Below, piece by piece: positions 17,527-24,719 of a DNA stretch of 64,000 nt. Below the pieces are notes generated by a model. That model searched no databases and was not told the DNA's origin. It saw only the letters and a program-made list of their open reading frames with translations. Made by a program: the position numbers and the translations under genes. Each line of letters starts with the position of its first letter. Positions within the stretch are counted from its first letter, which is position 1. The stretch is from an uncultured Faecalibacterium sp. (lineage in GTDB: Bacteria; Bacillota; Clostridia; Oscillospirales; Ruminococcaceae). The stretch covers positions 1 to 64,000 of the forward strand of contig CALESJ010000004.1 in the NCBI GenBank assembly GCA_937907025.1, read 5' to 3'.

Positions 17527-18626
17527 GTGTCGCCACCTCCGAATCCGTAATGGTGGCGCACCATCAGATACAAAAAGACCGGCGCGCCCAGCATGGAGGT
17601 CAGGATACCCACGGGGATCTCGTTGCCGGGCAGGATGGTGCGGCAAAGTACGTCCGCCCATACAAGGAACAGTGCCCCGGACAGCGCGCACAACGGTACC
17701 ATGCGGCGGTGGTCGGTGCCAAACAGCAGGCGCACCACATGGGGCACCACCAGCCCCACAAACCCGATGGCCCCGGCGGAATACACCGCAAAGCCGACCA
17801 TGAGGGAGCTGACGATCAGATACAGGATGCGGTACCGGTGCAGGTCGGTGCCCAGGGTCACGGCGGTTTCATCCCCCAGCAGCATCAGGTTCAGGGTGCG
17901 GCACTGAGTCAGAAAGAACACCGTGCCCCCTGCCGCCACCGCCAGCATCACACCGTTATTGGGCCAGTTGGCTGAAGCCAGGCTGCCCATGGTCCAGCGC
18001 ATGATCTCAGTGGCGGCGTGGTCGGCGTTCTTCAGGTACAGAAGGAACTGCGTTCCCGCCCCGCACACCGCCGACAAGGCACTGCCTGCCAGCAGCAGCT
18101 TGACCGAGGTAGCGCGCCCGCCCACATTGGCCAGCGCCACCACCGCAAAGGAAATGCCCAAGGCCCCGGCAAAAGCCATCAGGCCCACCGAGTTACCGCC
18201 GAACGATGTACCGACGCCCAGCAGAACCGCCAGCGTGACCCCCAGGTTTGCCCCGGAGGAAACGCCCAGAATATACGGGTCTGCCAGTGGGTTTTTGACG
18301 ATTGCCTGCATGGCCACACCGCACAGTGACAGGCAGGTGCCCACAGTGGCTGCCAGAACCAGGCGCGGCAGGCGGATGAGCCAGACCACATCGTGAACAG
18401 GGGTGCCGGGTGCCCAGGCCTCCGGGATCGGCTGCCCCAGGAAAATCCGAGCCAGCTCCTGCCGGATGACCGTATACACCTGTTCCACCGGCAGCCGGGT
18501 GGTGCCGAAGGCGACGGCCAGCACCAGAGAGAGCACCAGTCCCGCGGCCAATACCACCATTGCCGTCAGGGTCCCGGCCGGACTTTGCAGCCAGCGGCCG
18601 GTCCGGGTATTTGTGCCGTTTTTCAT
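17523..18626 (-). CDS. btuC: ABC transporter permease, FecCD/BtuC family
   Basis: This 367-residue integral-membrane protein has about ten hydrophobic helices, consistent with BtuC/FecD. Characteristic segments are LRLPRLVLAATVGTCLSLCG (here IRLPRLVL), NPLADPYILGVSSGANLGV and GAIGFVGLVVPHVVRLLFG near the C-terminus. It overlaps both the binding protein upstream and the ATPase downstream by 4 nt, so the three subunits are made in step. Confidence 0.88.
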   Translation of the reverse strand: MKNGTNTRTGRWLQSPAGTLTAMVVLAAGLVLSLVLAVAFGTTRLPVEQVYTVIRQELARIFLGQPIPEAWAPGTPVHDVVWLIRLPRLVLAATVGTCLSLCGVAMQAIVKNPLADPYILGVSSGANLGVTLAVLLGVGTSFGGNSVGLMAFAGALGISFAVVALANVGGRATSVKLLLAGSALSAVCGAGTQFLLYLKNADHAATEIMRWTMGSLASANWPNNGVMLAVAAGGTVFFLTQCRTLNLMLLGDETAVTLGTDLHRYRILYLIVSSLMVGFAVYSAGAIGFVGLVVPHVVRLLFGTDHRRMVPLCALSGALFLVWADVLCRTILPGNEIPVGILTSMLGAPVFLYLMVRHHYGFGGGDT

Positions 18627-19672
18627 GCAGCCGCCTCTGCTTCCGCGGTTTGCAGCTCCGGATACATGCCTGCCGCAATGGTGGAAATGCCGTCCGCAGT
18701 GCGGGGGCCGGCGGCATAGATATCCCCCAGCATGACCGGCAGCACCCGGCCGTTCTGCACCGCGGACAGACTGGCCAGGGCCGGGTCTTCGGTCACAGCG
18801 GCCAGCTGCTGGGCTATCACCGTTTCCGGGTCATCGCCGGAATACGCCATATACACCACAAAAATCACATCCGGGTCACTCTGGACCAGCTCTTCCTTGC
18901 TCATCTCGCCGCCGTCCGGTTTGACAAGGGTCCCGCCCAGCTGCGTGACCATGTCCCCGGCCAGGGAATCGGCATCATAGTTGCTCAAGCTGCCGGCCAT
19001 GGGCTCCACCACGGCCACCCGCTGTGCCCCCTGTCCCTGGGTCGCCGCCAGGGTATCCGATATCTTGGCTTTCATATCCTCCACCAGCGTTTCAGCCCGG
19101 TCCTCCACATCGAAAATGCGGCCCAGATTCAGAATGTCCGTATATTCATTTTCCAGGGTGCGGGGGCGGCCGCCACTGCGGGTGTTGGAGTTGATATAGG
19201 TAGCTACCCCCTTGCTGTTCCAGCTGTCCACATCGCCCAGATTCTTATCGCTGAACAGAGAGCCCCAGGACAAAATCATGTCCGGCTGCAGCAGGGTCAT
19301 GGTTTCCTTATCCGGGGCAAACACATCATCCCGGTAGTTCATTTCGGCAAAACCGTCCTGCCATTCAGGCTTGACCTCGTTGTCCAGACCATAGGAAGCA
19401 ATGACCCGGTCTTCCAGCCCCAGGGCGATCATGGTTTCGATGGAGCCCTGGTACACGGCCACCACACGTTCGGGGACTTTTTCATAGGTATAGCTTACTT
19501 CGTCCCCGAGATAATTGTAGTTGGTGATGGTCACAGGGTAGTGCCCGTCGGCGGCTGTTTCCGCAGTGGCCACCGTCTGTGTGCTCTCGGAGGCGGCGGG
19601 TGCACAGCCGGCAGTCAGTACGGTCAGGGAGAGGGCCAATGCGGCCCATCGGATGGTGTGCTTTGCTTTCAT
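18623..19672 (-). CDS. btuF: Corrinoid ABC transporter substrate-binding lipoprotein (BtuF-like)
   Basis: A 349-residue precursor has a lipoprotein signal peptide: positive residues MKAKHTIR, a hydrophobic stretch, and the lipobox LTAGC with Cys23 as the lipidated residue. The mature protein is a class-III periplasmic-binding fold with an ERVVAVYQGSIETMIALGL segment typical of the BtuF/FhuD family. It is the first gene of the cobalamin operon, directly behind a B12 riboswitch and terminator. The ending ELQTAEAEAAA is low-complexity. Confidence 0.86.
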   Translation of the reverse strand: MKAKHTIRWAALALSLTVLTAGCAPAASESTQTVATAETAADGHYPVTITNYNYLGDEVSYTYEKVPERVVAVYQGSIETMIALGLEDRVIASYGLDNEVKPEWQDGFAEMNYRDDVFAPDKETMTLLQPDMILSWGSLFSDKNLGDVDSWNSKGVATYINSNTRSGGRPRTLENEYTDILNLGRIFDVEDRAETLVEDMKAKISDTLAATQGQGAQRVAVVEPMAGSLSNYDADSLAGDMVTQLGGTLVKPDGGEMSKEELVQSDPDVIFVVYMAYSGDDPETVIAQQLAAVTEDPALASLSAVQNGRVLPVMLGDIYAAGPRTADGISTIAAGMYPELQTAEAEAAA

Positions 19673-19710
19673 AAAGCTGTTCCTTTCTTGTCTGAACCGC
19701 CCTTACACCG

Positions 19711-19757
19711 CAAAAAAGAAGCGGGCCTTTTCCGGCAAAAGAGCAGAAAAGGCCCGC
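19711..19757 (-). terminator. Intrinsic terminator of the cobalamin riboswitch
   Basis: A 12-bp perfect stem (GCGGGCCTTTTC and GAAAAGGCCCGC, loop 13 nt) is followed on the minus strand by TTCTTTTTT. It lies between the riboswitch core and the btuF start codon. This is the expected expression platform: B12 binding should allow this hairpin and stop transcription of the whole operon. Confidence 0.88.
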
Positions 19758-19839
19758 ACAAAAACAAAGCACGCCAAAACACGGTGTACCATAGTTTTAC
19801 CGCGCAAACGTTTCGTCCGTCCGCTGCACGGGCCCTGCC

Positions 19840-20066
19840 CCGCACCGCCGACGGTTCATTCCGGCGGCACAGGCAGTATTCAAACAACAAGGCAGGTCTT
19901 CCGGCTCCGGCTTCCTCGTTGCGGCCCTGCCTTCCCATGCGTGCGGCACAGTGGCATCAGTGGGCCGGAACTCAACCGTTACGGCGGCGGTCCCGCGCAG
20001 GTCTTGCACCTGCTTCCCTATTCTCCCGGCCGGCTGTTCTGCCCCGGGCACCTTGTGTTGCTTTGT
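19840..20066 (-). promoter_or_regulatory. Cobalamin (adenosylcobalamin-class) riboswitch
   Basis: Minus-strand conserved elements appear in the right order. AAGGTGCCC is at about 20046-20054, the B12 box TGCCACTG in the middle, and GGAAGACCTGCC near 19891-19902. The outer P1 strands (CACAAGG and CCTTGTTG) can pair. A hairpin CCGCCG/CGGCGG at 19845-19867 is placed where the regulatory P13 kissing loop would be. It is followed by a strong terminator before btuF. Boundaries are approximate. Confidence 0.9.
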
Positions 20067-20073
20067 GTTTATT

Positions 20074-20102
20074 ACGGTAGCATAAATCCGGCGCTTTGGC
20101 AA
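20074..20102 (-). promoter_or_regulatory. Probable promoter of the cobalamin operon
   Basis: On the minus strand TTGCCA (20097-20102) and TACCGT (20074-20079) are separated by 17 nt, with the riboswitch starting about 8 nt later. The -10 box is poor. The -35 lies almost against the U-tract of the yaaA terminator. Confidence 0.5.
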
Positions 20103-20103
20103 G

Positions 20104-20147
20104 CAAAAAAGGCAGGCCTGCCGCCCGTTTTGCGGCCTGCCTGCCCT
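20104..20147 (-). terminator. Terminator of the bcp-yaaA unit
   Basis: A GC-rich inverted repeat (GGCAGGC...GCCTGCC with further internal pairing) directly after the yaaA stop is followed by six U on the minus strand. A weaker T-rich stretch on the other side could act on the plus strand. Confidence 0.8.
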
Positions 20148-20151
20148 GTTT

Positions 20152-20922
20152 TTATCTTTTTGCCTTTTTGGCGGCAGCGGGGTCACGCAAAAACACATAG
20201 GTGTTTTCGTCCGAATGCCTAGCGGAGAACCGGAACTGTTGGCGGTCAAACGCCTGCATTTCTTCCGGTTTCGTGATGCTATTTTCCGCCATGAACCGCA
20301 CCATCTCGCCCCGGGCCATCTTGCACATGGTGGCTTTCTCAATGACTTTGCCGTCTTTTTCTTCCCCGAAAATGCAGCTGACAAAGCGCACCGATTCCGG
20401 CAGGTACCGGGATACACAGACACTGTACTCCTTGGAGGCCAGATTGACGATGCAATCGGTTTCGGCGAACAGTTCGCGGGCAATGGTATCCCCCCAGAAG
20501 GCGTACACATCCTTGCCGCCGTTCACCGCAAGGCGGGCCTGCATTTCCAGGCGGTAGGGCGTCACACCGTCAAAGGGCCGCAGCAGCCCGTAAAAACCGG
20601 ACAGAATCCGCAGATGCTCCTGGATGTATTCGAACTCCCAGGTGGTGAACACACCGGGGGCCATATACTGATACTGGATGCCCTCATAGCTGAGAATGGC
20701 CGGTGTCAGGTGGCGGCGCAGGTCCATGGTCTGCAGGCGCTGCACATTCAGCTCCGCCAGCTGGTCATTGCACTTCCACAGTTTTTTCAGCGCATCGTAG
20801 GGCATGCCCCGCAGCGCCGTCAGCAGCTGTTCGGTCCGGTCCAGAAAATCGGGAAGCGCCAGCCAGTCCAGGCTGTCGGTGTCCACATTCATCTTTTTGG
20901 CCGGGGAGATGATGATCCGCAT
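20152..20922 (-). CDS. yaaA: Peroxide stress protein YaaA (DUF328)
   Basis: This 256-residue protein opens with the family signature MRIIISPAKKMN and contains LTPAILSYEGIQYQYMAPG, ILSGFYGLLRPFDGVTPYRLEM and IVNLASKEYS. In E. coli YaaA limits free iron and DNA damage during hydrogen peroxide stress, and the fold binds DNA. The start 10 nt after the bcp stop suggests one transcript with a thiol peroxidase, which fits a peroxide defence role. The upstream extension of the frame has no domain and is rejected. The C-terminus is lysine-rich (AAAKKAKR). Confidence 0.93.
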   Translation of the reverse strand: MRIIISPAKKMNVDTDSLDWLALPDFLDRTEQLLTALRGMPYDALKKLWKCNDQLAELNVQRLQTMDLRRHLTPAILSYEGIQYQYMAPGVFTTWEFEYIQEHLRILSGFYGLLRPFDGVTPYRLEMQARLAVNGGKDVYAFWGDTIARELFAETDCIVNLASKEYSVCVSRYLPESVRFVSCIFGEEKDGKVIEKATMCKMARGEMVRFMAENSITKPEEMQAFDRQQFRFSARHSDENTYVFLRDPAAAKKAKR

Positions 20923-20932
20923 GGATTCCGCC

Positions 20933-21397
20933 TTACTGCTTTTCGGCCAAGTAGGCCAGGATGTCGGCTGCGTTGGTGTCCGGCTTGACCTTGGGCATGA
21001 CCTTTTCAATGTTGCCCTGGGGGTCGATGATGTAGGTCGTGCGCACCACACCCATGCTCACCTTGCCGTACAGCTTCTTTTCCTGCCAGACGCCGTACGC
21101 CTGGATGGCCTGCAGTTCGGGGTCGGACAGCAGAATAAAGGGCAGCTCATACTTCTGGGCAAATTTCAGGTGAGAGGCCACCGAGTCCTTGCTGACGCCG
21201 ATGACCACCACGTCCTGCGAGCGGAAGCCCTCAAAATTCTGGGCAAAGGCGCAGGCCTGGCGGGTGCAGCCGGGGGTGTTATCACGGGGGTAAAAGTACA
21301 AAACGACCCGCTTGCCCGCAAAGTCGGACAGGCTGACAGGATTTCCGTTCTGGTCATTCAAGGTAAACGCAGGCGCTTTGGTTCCGATTTCCAACAT
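20933..21397 (-). CDS. bcp: Thioredoxin-dependent thiol peroxidase (Bcp/PrxQ peroxiredoxin)
   Basis: This 154-residue peroxiredoxin has its peroxidatic cysteine at about residue 44 in DNTPGCTRQAC. A second cysteine at 49 gives the PrxQ C-x4-C pattern, with an intramolecular disulfide likely in the cycle. VVLYFYPRD and VIGVSKDS are family-typical. It is cytoplasmic, with no signal peptide. It precedes yaaA with a 10-nt gap. Confidence 0.94.
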   Translation of the reverse strand: MLEIGTKAPAFTLNDQNGNPVSLSDFAGKRVVLYFYPRDNTPGCTRQACAFAQNFEGFRSQDVVVIGVSKDSVASHLKFAQKYELPFILLSDPELQAIQAYGVWQEKKLYGKVSMGVVRTTYIIDPQGNIEKVMPKVKPDTNAADILAYLAEKQ

Positions 21398-21505
21398 AGT
21401 GGCAGAATCTTCCTTTCCGCTTGAATTTTGTATTTCTGTTGTTCAGTATACCGGCTTGCTGCCGTTGCGTCGGTTGCCGAAAGCACATCCTTTCCGGCAC
21501 AAACT

Positions 21506-22108
21506 TCACAGAAAGTCGCCCAGGCTCATCTGGCCGTCCTCATTTTCCCGCTCCAGCGGCGGCGGGACACTTACCAGCAGTTCCAAAGCTGCCTGCGGGT
21601 CGGTCAGCCAGGGCCGGACCTGCTCGTGGGTCAGGATCAGGGGCATACGGTCGTGGATGTCCCGCACCGTATCATTGGGGGCAGTGGTCAGGATCACAAA
21701 CCGGTCTTCCCCGTCCACGTTGTCATAGATGCCCGCCATATACAAGGGCTTGTCCGGCAGCTGGAAAAAGTATTTGTGCCGGGCGGCATCCCATTCATAG
21801 TAACCGGCAGCCGGAACAACACAGCGCCGTCCGGCTATACTGCGGCGAAACATGGGCTTGTCACAGACCGTTTCGGCCCGAGCGTTAATGACCAGGCCGC
21901 CATGCCACCCCGGCAGACCCCATTGCTGGAATCGGGCCACTACCTTATCACTGCCAGCCACCAGCACCGGCGCCACCGACGCGGGAGTCACGTCACCGAC
22001 GATCGGCATTTTGACCTTGTCCGGCTGTTCGCTGTGCCTCCGGGCGTCCTGCACAATCTGACGCAGTTCCTTGAACTTTTCGGTGGAAAACTGATACCGC
22101 CCGCACAT
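21506..22108 (-). CDS. yedK: SOS-response-associated peptidase family protein (YedK/HMCES, SRAP domain)
   Basis: It crosslinks covalently to abasic sites in single-stranded DNA through Cys2. The 200-residue protein starts MCGRYQFS, so the catalytic cysteine is exposed after Met removal. It has the NARAE motif, the YYEWD motif and the IHDRMPLIL motif containing the catalytic His. The start follows a GGCGG-type site. The extreme C-terminus QMSLGDFL resembles bacterial sliding-clamp-binding peptides (Q-x-S/D-L-F type), an inference discussed in the findings. It is not obviously in an operon. Confidence 0.92.
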   Translation of the reverse strand: MCGRYQFSTEKFKELRQIVQDARRHSEQPDKVKMPIVGDVTPASVAPVLVAGSDKVVARFQQWGLPGWHGGLVINARAETVCDKPMFRRSIAGRRCVVPAAGYYEWDAARHKYFFQLPDKPLYMAGIYDNVDGEDRFVILTTAPNDTVRDIHDRMPLILTHEQVRPWLTDPQAALELLVSVPPPLERENEDGQMSLGDFL

Positions 22109-22153
22109 AAAGCTGCACCGCCTTTCTCTGCATGATCCATTATGCGTGATTTT

Positions 22154-22579
22154 TCATTCGTCGGTCACAAAGATCATATCTCCGTCATGGCAGATTTCCA
22201 GAATACATTCCTGTAGAGCCTCCCCCACATAGAGAAAGCCGCTGTATTTGGTCTGGTTGTATCCGTAGGTTTCATCCAGAATGGTGTACGAAGGTTCCGG
22301 AAAACGGCGGAGAAACTCCTTCAAAAACATTTTTTCGCCCCGGAAGTTTCCCACGTTGCCGGTCAAGCCATCGCTGGCCATCAGGTAGGCATAACTATAA
22401 TCCCACTGCACCTTGTGAAACTCCACCCAGCCGTCCGGCTGGCCGTCGGGCGGTGTGGTTTTGATCAGTCCGGTCTGCATGACCATCCTCAGGTCATCCC
22501 CCGAGAGCCGGAAGGCCGATACCTGCATATCATGCAGGGTGTAAGCGGGGACAATGTTGGGGCGTATTATTCTTTTCAT
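22154..22579 (-). CDS. Uncharacterised protein
   Basis: A 141-residue soluble protein that I do not recognise. The ATG at 22579 follows AAGGAG at good spacing. It has a mixed composition rich in aromatic residues, no signal peptide and no membrane segment. Notable stretches are IVPAYTLHDMQVSAFRLSGD near the start and the acidic tail CHDGDMIFVTDE. The stop of the YcxB-like gene lies 14 nt upstream, so the two are probably cotranscribed. Codon use looks like the neighbours, so a real gene is likely. It could be a ligand-binding or immunity-like small domain, but nothing supports a specific role. Confidence 0.75.
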   Translation of the reverse strand: MKRIIRPNIVPAYTLHDMQVSAFRLSGDDLRMVMQTGLIKTTPPDGQPDGWVEFHKVQWDYSYAYLMASDGLTGNVGNFRGEKMFLKEFLRRFPEPSYTILDETYGYNQTKYSGFLYVGEALQECILEICHDGDMIFVTDE

Positions 22580-22593
22580 CCTGTCAGCTCCTT

Positions 22594-23226
22594 TCAGACC
22601 GTGCAGAAGGCCCCGGCAGACGATGCCAAAAGAGCACGGAACGCCTCCGCCTCGCCACCCGAAAGGTCTTTTTTCTGAAGCAGCGCCGCCCGGTCCCGGT
22701 ACACCAGAAGGAAGGCACCCTCGGTTTCCACCGCGCAGCTGATGTCCTGCCACGGCACCGTTTCGGAGGAATTGCCTGCTGCTGACGCAGTCATTCCCTG
22801 ATCGGTAAAGGTCATGGTACAGTTTTTCCCCGCCAGCTGACCGTTCAGATCGTTCAACAGGATGGCGGCCGACTTGTCAAAGGGATTATGCCGGTGTTTC
22901 CGGCTTCTCCACAAGCCGCCGATTCCTGCCCCCACGGCAATGGCGCCCACGATCAACGGGACAAGAAGTTCCTGCGGGTCCATCAGCCCGGGCACAAACA
23001 GGAAAATGCCCAGGGCCAGGCATACAACGCTCATCACACGGGTGCGAAGACGGCTGCGTGTTTTTCCCTTCGCCATAGCCCGGAAGCGGTCGGTCTGTTT
23101 CCACAGGCCGGGGCATTGCTGCCGTGAAACCAGTTCGGTCCGTTTTTCCAGTGCCTTGCTCACCTGAGGCAAGAGCTTTTCGGTATCATAGGGGGTGATT
23201 TGAAAGATGTAGGGTCCTGTCTGCAT
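22594..23226 (-). CDS. Membrane protein with YcxB-like C-terminal domain
   Basis: This 210-residue protein has a cytosolic N-terminus with a basic patch (KGKTRSRLRTR), two adjacent membrane helices around residues 64-105 (VMSVVCLALGIFLFVPGL, then LLVPLIVGAIAVGAGIGGLW), and a soluble C-terminal domain with VPWQDISCAVETEGAFLLVY, the pattern of YcxB-like PH-type domains. Such proteins have no known function. The start has GGAGG nine bases upstream. It is probably cotranscribed with the unknown gene downstream. Confidence 0.75.
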   Translation of the reverse strand: MQTGPYIFQITPYDTEKLLPQVSKALEKRTELVSRQQCPGLWKQTDRFRAMAKGKTRSRLRTRVMSVVCLALGIFLFVPGLMDPQELLVPLIVGAIAVGAGIGGLWRSRKHRHNPFDKSAAILLNDLNGQLAGKNCTMTFTDQGMTASAAGNSSETVPWQDISCAVETEGAFLLVYRDRAALLQKKDLSGGEAEAFRALLASSAGAFCTV

Positions 23227-23343
23227 TTTCTGCGCCTCCTTTTCCTATGTCGGCCTTCCATACAATGATACGAGAAAGACCGCCGTAATCTGGCAACGCA
23301 CCATTTTTTCTTTTTTGAGGGATGACCGCTGTAAAATCTGTCA

Positions 23344-24306
23344 TCACAAAGTCACACAGTCACCACACTTGGCCTTGCGTGCAATTTTGAACGCTTCCTT
23401 TTGCTTTTTGGTGATCACCTTTGTTTCGATGCCGGTTTCCGTACACAACTGCAGGGTGATTTTTCCGCTTTCCACCTGCGGATGGCGCAGTACCCGCATC
23501 CCGCCCGGCGTGGGTTTGGAACGGGTCACGGCAAGATAGGCATATTTCTCATCTTCATAAGGGACATCCCCTTTTTTGAGCTGTTTGTGGAGGCGGCTGC
23601 GGGCCACCCGGCAGGTAAAATGGCACCAGTCATCCCCGCTCATCGGGCACGATCCCCCATGGGGGCACGGTGCTGCCACGAACGCGCCCAGTGCAAGGAG
23701 CTGATCTCGGCTCTGCCGCAGCTGTGCAAAAGCCACCGGCGTGCCCGGCTCCACGATCAGCAGCAGACGGTTGGTACACTGCCACAGCTTTTCCACTACG
23801 TTCTGACGTTCACTTTCCGAAAGTTCATTGAGCGAATACGAGGCAATCACCAGATCGTAGGTATTTTCAGGCCGGAACGAGCACATATCCGCACTGACCC
23901 ACTGCACTTTGGAGGAAAACCACTCCCCCGCCATCAGAGATTGCCCGAACTGCAGCATGGCCGGTTCCCGCTCCAGACAGGTAAAATGTTCCGCCTCAGC
24001 CAGCAGTTCCGTCGCCGCCCAGGTGGCCGTTCCAGTCCCGGCGCCGACATCCAGCACGGTTTTGATGGGGCCCTCCACCCGGAGCAAAGCGGCCGAAAGT
24101 GCCGAACTTACGGCACCGTAGGTGGCCGGCATGCGCACAATGGCATAGGTCAGCACATCCAGGTCATCCTTGACCAGACGCTTTCCCTGTCCACTCTCGG
24201 TGCGATACATACCGGTGATGGTTTCGGCAGAGCGGACCAGGCGGGCCTGGGACAGTCCCTCCGCCTTGCTTTCGATAGCCGCTTTCAGGTTATTGGGCAA
24301 CTCCAT
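23344..24306 (-). CDS. Small ribosomal subunit Rsm22 family (class-I SAM) methyltransferase
   Basis: This 320-residue protein is related to mitochondrial Rsm22/METTL17 and bacterial homologues. The SAM-binding motif I is VLDVGAGTGTATWAA near residue 85, with VIASYSLNEL as a post-motif. A cysteine set CPHGGSCPM...WCHF and the late KCGDC are consistent with a bound Fe-S cluster or zinc, as known for the METTL17 relatives. The N-terminus ELPNNLKAAIESKAEGL is family-like. The ATG at 24306 follows AAGGAG. Target is presumably 16S rRNA or ribosome assembly; this is unproven in bacteria. Confidence 0.85.
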   Translation of the reverse strand: MELPNNLKAAIESKAEGLSQARLVRSAETITGMYRTESGQGKRLVKDDLDVLTYAIVRMPATYGAVSSALSAALLRVEGPIKTVLDVGAGTGTATWAATELLAEAEHFTCLEREPAMLQFGQSLMAGEWFSSKVQWVSADMCSFRPENTYDLVIASYSLNELSESERQNVVEKLWQCTNRLLLIVEPGTPVAFAQLRQSRDQLLALGAFVAAPCPHGGSCPMSGDDWCHFTCRVARSRLHKQLKKGDVPYEDEKYAYLAVTRSKPTPGGMRVLRHPQVESGKITLQLCTETGIETKVITKKQKEAFKIARKAKCGDCVTL

Positions 24307-24463
24307 GGATAACTCCTTACTTGGTTATAATTTGGGGCAAAACCATACAGCCCGGGCAAACGGGCCACAGTTCCTCTTCTCTTTTTCATCAGTATAGCAA
24401 GCCCCTGCAGGGACCGCAACCGGAAGTGCAGGAAATTTCTGTGCTGCCCGGCCGCGGATATAG

Positions 24464-24500
24464 CAAAAGGACCGTGAAACTTGCGTTTCACGGTCCTTTT
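24464..24500 (-). terminator. Terminator of the tRNA-Pro gene
   Basis: A 12-bp perfect stem GGACCGTGAAAC/GTTTCACGGTCC with a 4-nt loop is followed by TTTTGC on the minus strand. It lies 27 nt past the tRNA 3' end, and A-rich flanks allow bidirectional action. Confidence 0.85.
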
Positions 24501-24526
24501 GACGGGCTGATCTGACGGCCCTTGTT

Positions 24527-24603
24527 TGGTCCGAGTGGCGAGAGTCGAACTCACGGCCTCTTGAACCCCATTCAAGCGCGCTACCAAACTGCGCTACACC
24601 CGG
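24527..24603 (-). tRNA. tRNA-Pro, anticodon GGG
   Basis: Minus strand, 77 nt including an encoded CCA. The acceptor stem is CCGGGTG with CACTCGG (one G-U pair). The D arm GCGCAG...GCGC is followed by the anticodon stem CTTGA/TCAAG with loop ATGGGGT, so the anticodon is GGG. The T arm has the GTTCGAC loop. It has its own consensus promoter and terminator, so it is a single-gene unit. Confidence 0.96.
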
Positions 24604-24634
24604 TCACGACCGAACCGGTCAGTCAGCGTATATG

Positions 24635-24663
24635 ATTATACCGGCTTTGAATGGTTTTGTCAA
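24635..24663 (-). promoter_or_regulatory. Consensus sigma-A promoter of tRNA-Pro
   Basis: On the minus strand TTGACA (24658-24663) and TATAAT (24635-24640) are exact consensus boxes 17 nt apart. They are followed by the tRNA 31 nt downstream of the -10. Confidence 0.9.
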
Positions 24664-24719
24664 GCGTTTTTTTGATTTTTTACGCAGTTTTTTTACAAAA
24701 GAGAAAGGGCAGTATTTTT

